DNA of 64,000 bases, taken from an uncultured Marvinbryantia sp. GTDB taxonomy: Bacteria; Bacillota; Clostridia; Lachnospirales; Lachnospiraceae. The stretch lies in NCBI GenBank assembly GCA_934394985.1, contig CAKRRF010000006.1:18251-82250 (forward strand). The letters run 5' to 3'. The notes below the pieces were generated by a model that was given only the letters and a program-made list of their open reading frames with translations, was not told the DNA's origin and ran no database searches. Shown here one piece after another: positions 61,798 to 64,000 of this stretch. Within the stretch, counting starts at the first letter, position 1; each line of letters begins with the position of its first letter. A program made the position numbers and the translations under genes.

Positions 61798-62364
61798 GTG
61801 AACAAGATTATTTTAGCATCCGGCTCACCTCGCCGCCGTGAACTTCTGGCGCAGATTGGCCTGGATTTTGAAGTAGTAGTCAGTGATGCCGAAGAAGTGA
61901 TGACCGGTACTTTGCCGGGCGAGGTGGTAAAGGAACTGTCCGACTGCAAGGCGATGGCAGTGGCACTGACTTTACGGGAAGAACAGAGAGATGCGATCGT
62001 GATCGGTGCAGATACAGTGGTAGCGAAGGATGGACGGATTCTGGGAAAACCCAAGGATGAAGAAGCTGCTTTTGAAATGATTCAAATGCTGCAGGGTCAG
62101 ACGCATCAGGTCTATACCGGTGTGACACTGATCGGTGGAGAAAAGAAAGTATCTTTTTATGAAAAAAGTGATGTGCTGGTTTATCCTATGAGTGAGGAAG
62201 AGATCCGTGCCTATATCCGAACGGGGGAACCGATGGACAAAGCAGGAGCTTATGGCATTCAGGGATATTTTGCAAAATATATCCGGGAAATCCGCGGAGA
62301 ATATACCAATATTGTAGGCCTTCCGGTGGGAAGACTGTGGCATGAATTGTGTGAAAACTTTTGA
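61798..62364 (+). CDS. maf: Maf-like nucleoside triphosphate pyrophosphatase
   Basis: A 188-residue Maf protein with the signature LASGSPRRRELL at residues 5-16, GADTVVAKDGRILGKP and DKAGAYGIQGYFAKYI. Maf hydrolyses non-standard or dTTP/UTP nucleotides and affects cell division. The start is GTG 61798 with TAGGAGGAATATA before it. It ends the helicase-permease-maf run with a terminator. Confidence 0.95.
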   Translation: MNKIILASGSPRRRELLAQIGLDFEVVVSDAEEVMTGTLPGEVVKELSDCKAMAVALTLREEQRDAIVIGADTVVAKDGRILGKPKDEEAAFEMIQMLQGQTHQVYTGVTLIGGEKKVSFYEKSDVLVYPMSEEEIRAYIRTGEPMDKAGAYGIQGYFAKYIREIRGEYTNIVGLPVGRLWHELCENF

Positions 62365-62395
62365 AAACAGCAGTGTAAGAAAGATTTTTGAAAAA

Positions 62396-62434
62396 AACAT
62401 GGTGAAAAGAATTGCCTTTTTTGCCATGTTTTTT
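62396..62434 (+). terminator. Terminator after maf
   Basis: ACATGG and CCATGT, extended by A/T pairs (AAAA with TTTT), followed by TTTTTTCG. The loop is large, so the structure is less compact than others here. Confidence 0.6.
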
Positions 62435-62538
62435 CGTTTTCTGGCCGCAACAAATCGGATAATTCCCACAATATTGAAAAAAATCAAAGATTTTAAAATA
62501 ATTGTCTGATAATCTGACAATTCAAAGAAAAAAACCTA

Positions 62539-62567
62539 TTTACTTTTTTTCCAGACAGGTGTATGAT
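62539..62567 (+). promoter_or_regulatory. Candidate gltB promoter
   Basis: TTTACT, 17 bases, TATGAT (62562-62567). The leader would be about 130 bases, holding an AATTACT/AGTAATT hairpin (62590-62636) and the dispersed repeat at 62648. Confidence 0.5.
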
Positions 62568-62647
62568 AATGCACAAAGGAAATACAAGAATTACTATTGA
62601 TTTATAAAATCGATCAAGATGATTCGAAAAGTAATTTAACCGAATGT

Positions 62648-62669
62648 GGATTGCGAATATCCGCTTGAC
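62648..62669 (+). repeat. Dispersed hairpin repeat, copy 3 (leader of gltB)
   Basis: This 22-base stretch, GGATTGCGAATATCC plus CGCTTGAC, is identical to the core of copy 2 (minus strand near 46863-46885) and differs from copy 1 at one base over the shared part. It is flanked by GTGG and CCAC that could close a larger stem. The other 300+ bases between maf and gltB hold only the promoter and hairpins noted. Confidence 0.7.
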
Positions 62670-62705
62670 TAACCACAGGATCAGAGAAAGGATGCAAGAG
62701 AGGTT

Positions 62706-64000
62706 ATGGAAAACAGAACAATGTCCGCTCCGTCTCCGGGATTGTACAGAGAGGAATTTGAGCACGATAACTGCGGTATCGGAGCAGTAGTAAACATTAA
62801 GGGGATCAAGACCCGGGCAACCGTAGAGAATGCATTAAAGATAGTTGAAAATTTGGAACACAGAGCCGGCAAAGACGCCGAGGGCAAAACAGGTGATGGA
62901 GTAGGAATCCTTTTACAGATTTCCCACAAATTCTTCAAAAAGACCTGTGACGCTCTCGGCTTTTCTATTGGAAAAGAAAGGGAATACGGTATCGGTCAGT
63001 TTTTCTTTCCACAGGACGAATTAAAGAGACGCCAGGCCATGAAGATGTTCGAAATCATTCTGGAAAAGAATGGACTGGAGCTTCTGGGATGGCGTGTAGT
63101 TCCGACCGTACCGGAAGTACTGGGACAAAAAGCCCTGGATAAAATGCCATATATTATGCAGGCATTCATTAAGAAACCAGTTGATGTGGAAAAAGGACTT
63201 CCATTTGACCGCATACTCTATGTGGCAAGAAGAGAGTTTGAACAGAGTAATGAAAACACCTACGTGGTATCATGTTCCAGCCGTACCATCGTATATAAGG
63301 GTATGTTTTTGGTAGGTCAGCTGAGGACTTTCTTCAAAGACCTGCAGAGCCCGGACTATGAATCTGCCATTGCAACGGTACATTCCAGATTCAGCACCAA
63401 TACCAATCCAAGCTGGGAACGTGCACATCCAAATCGTTTTATTGTACACAATGGTGAGATCAATACCATTCGTGGTAATGCAGACAAGATGCTGGCCAGA
63501 GAAGAGACCATGGCTTCCCCATATCTGGAGGAAGATTTCCACAAGATCCTTCCGGTGATCAATGCAGCCGGTTCTGACTCTGCCATGCTGGATAACACAT
63601 TGGAATTCCTGATCATGAGTGGCATGGATATGGCTCTTGCCATGATGATCCTGATTCCGGAGCCATGGGCAAATAATATGACCATGTCCCAGAACAAGAG
63701 AGATTTCTATCAGTATTATGCAACCATGATGGAGCCATGGGACGGCCCGGCATCCATTATGTTCAGCGATGGTGATCTGGTAGGAGCGGTTCTGGACCGA
63801 AATGGTCTGCGTCCATCCCGTTATTATGTCACTAGCGATGGCTATATGATCCTTTCTTCTGAAGTGGGTGTACTGGAGATCCCACCGGAAAAGATCGTGA
63901 TGAAAGAACGTCTTCATCCTGGCAAAATGCTGCTGATCGATACCGTTCAGGGCAGAATCGTAGACGATGAAGAATTAAAAGAATTCTATGCATCCAGACA
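62706..64000 (+). CDS. gltB: Glutamate synthase large subunit, N-terminal part
   Basis: The first 431 codons of the GOGAT large subunit, which makes two glutamates from glutamine and 2-oxoglutarate; the gene runs past the window end. The amidotransferase (Ntn) domain begins after a short propeptide with catalytic Cys23 in EHDNCGIGAVV. ATVHSRFSTNTNPSWERAHPNRFIVHNGEINTIRGN-type sequence and EPWDGPASIMFSDG are clear family marks. AGAGAGGTT precedes ATG 62706. The synthase half with its FMN and 3Fe-4S sites lies outside the window. Confidence 0.95.
   Translation, partial: MENRTMSAPSPGLYREEFEHDNCGIGAVVNIKGIKTRATVENALKIVENLEHRAGKDAEGKTGDGVGILLQISHKFFKKTCDALGFSIGKEREYGIGQFFFPQDELKRRQAMKMFEIILEKNGLELLGWRVVPTVPEVLGQKALDKMPYIMQAFIKKPVDVEKGLPFDRILYVARREFEQSNENTYVVSCSSRTIVYKGMFLVGQLRTFFKDLQSPDYESAIATVHSRFSTNTNPSWERAHPNRFIVHNGEINTIRGNADKMLAREETMASPYLEEDFHKILPVINAAGSDSAMLDNTLEFLIMSGMDMALAMMILIPEPWANNMTMSQNKRDFYQYYATMMEPWDGPASIMFSDGDLVGAVLDRNGLRPSRYYVTSDGYMILSSEVGVLEIPPEKIVMKERLHPGKMLLIDTVQGRIVDDEELKEFYASR

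Noticed and set aside
1..64000. CRISPR array, prophage, insertion sequence or integrative element
   Set aside because: No spaced direct repeats, transposase, integrase or phage structural genes were seen; tRNA genes show no flanking attachment duplicates.

Overview
The window looks like a chromosomal segment of a low-to-moderate GC, Gram-positive gut anaerobe of the Lachnospiraceae (Clostridia), most like Blautia. This is an inference. It rests on strong AGGAGG-type ribosome sites, tRNA genes without an encoded CCA, clostridial TrpB/TrpA, Ddh, LuxS, AzlCD and MrnC proteins, a YesM/YesN two-component pair beside a sugar ABC operon, and large secreted proteins built from Big_2, GLUG, BspA-type repeat and cohesin modules. 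No phage, insertion sequence, CRISPR array or rRNA was seen.

Layout. 1-1188 is the end of a trp operon (trpB partial, trpA). 1300-8540 holds a secreted protein, a YqeY protein, a transporter/UroD-family pair with a palindrome in front, a MATE pump and a PucR-type regulator. 8697-21694 is a pentose region: L-arabinose isomerase, an FGGY kinase (probable ribulokinase), ribulose-phosphate epimerase, response regulator and sensor kinase, then a YtfQ/YtfR/YtfT/YjfF-type ABC importer and a second, lipoprotein form of the binding protein behind a terminator. Together these can sense, import and convert arabinose (or a furanose form of it) to xylulose 5-phosphate.

21731-29371 is a divergent pair: an HTH regulator and a 2007-residue secreted mosaic protein that carries a cysteine-peptidase-like head, SH3, lectin, Big_2, BspA-type, three cohesin-like modules and an internal dockerin. 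This is the most unusual locus of the window. 29546-31052 has diaminopimelate dehydrogenase and a tRNA-Val/tRNA-Met pair. 31212-35646 is a five-gene ABC importer operon ending in a glycerophosphodiesterase.

35863-43324 is mostly housekeeping: sulfhydrylase MetY converging on LuxS, a tiny Glu/Ala/Thr lipoprotein, IspF with a Cys-rich tail, a GNAT protein, a DUF1284 protein, and cysS-mrnC-rlmB. 43290-46565 encodes a secreted HExxH metalloprotease-like GLUG/Big_2 protein. A tRNA-Thr and AzlCD follow on the minus strand.

48184-62364 is rich in nucleic-acid enzymes: an MrfA-type helicase, a UvrD/PcrA-type helicase, a radical-SAM protein, an RluA-type pseudouridine synthase, a UPF0303 protein, a DUF362 ferredoxin-like protein, glyA, a nuclease/XPD-like helicase fusion, an AEC permease and Maf. 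The window ends inside the glutamate synthase large subunit (62706 onward). A short hairpin-forming repeat occurs three times, before metY, between azlD and tRNA-Thr, and before gltB.
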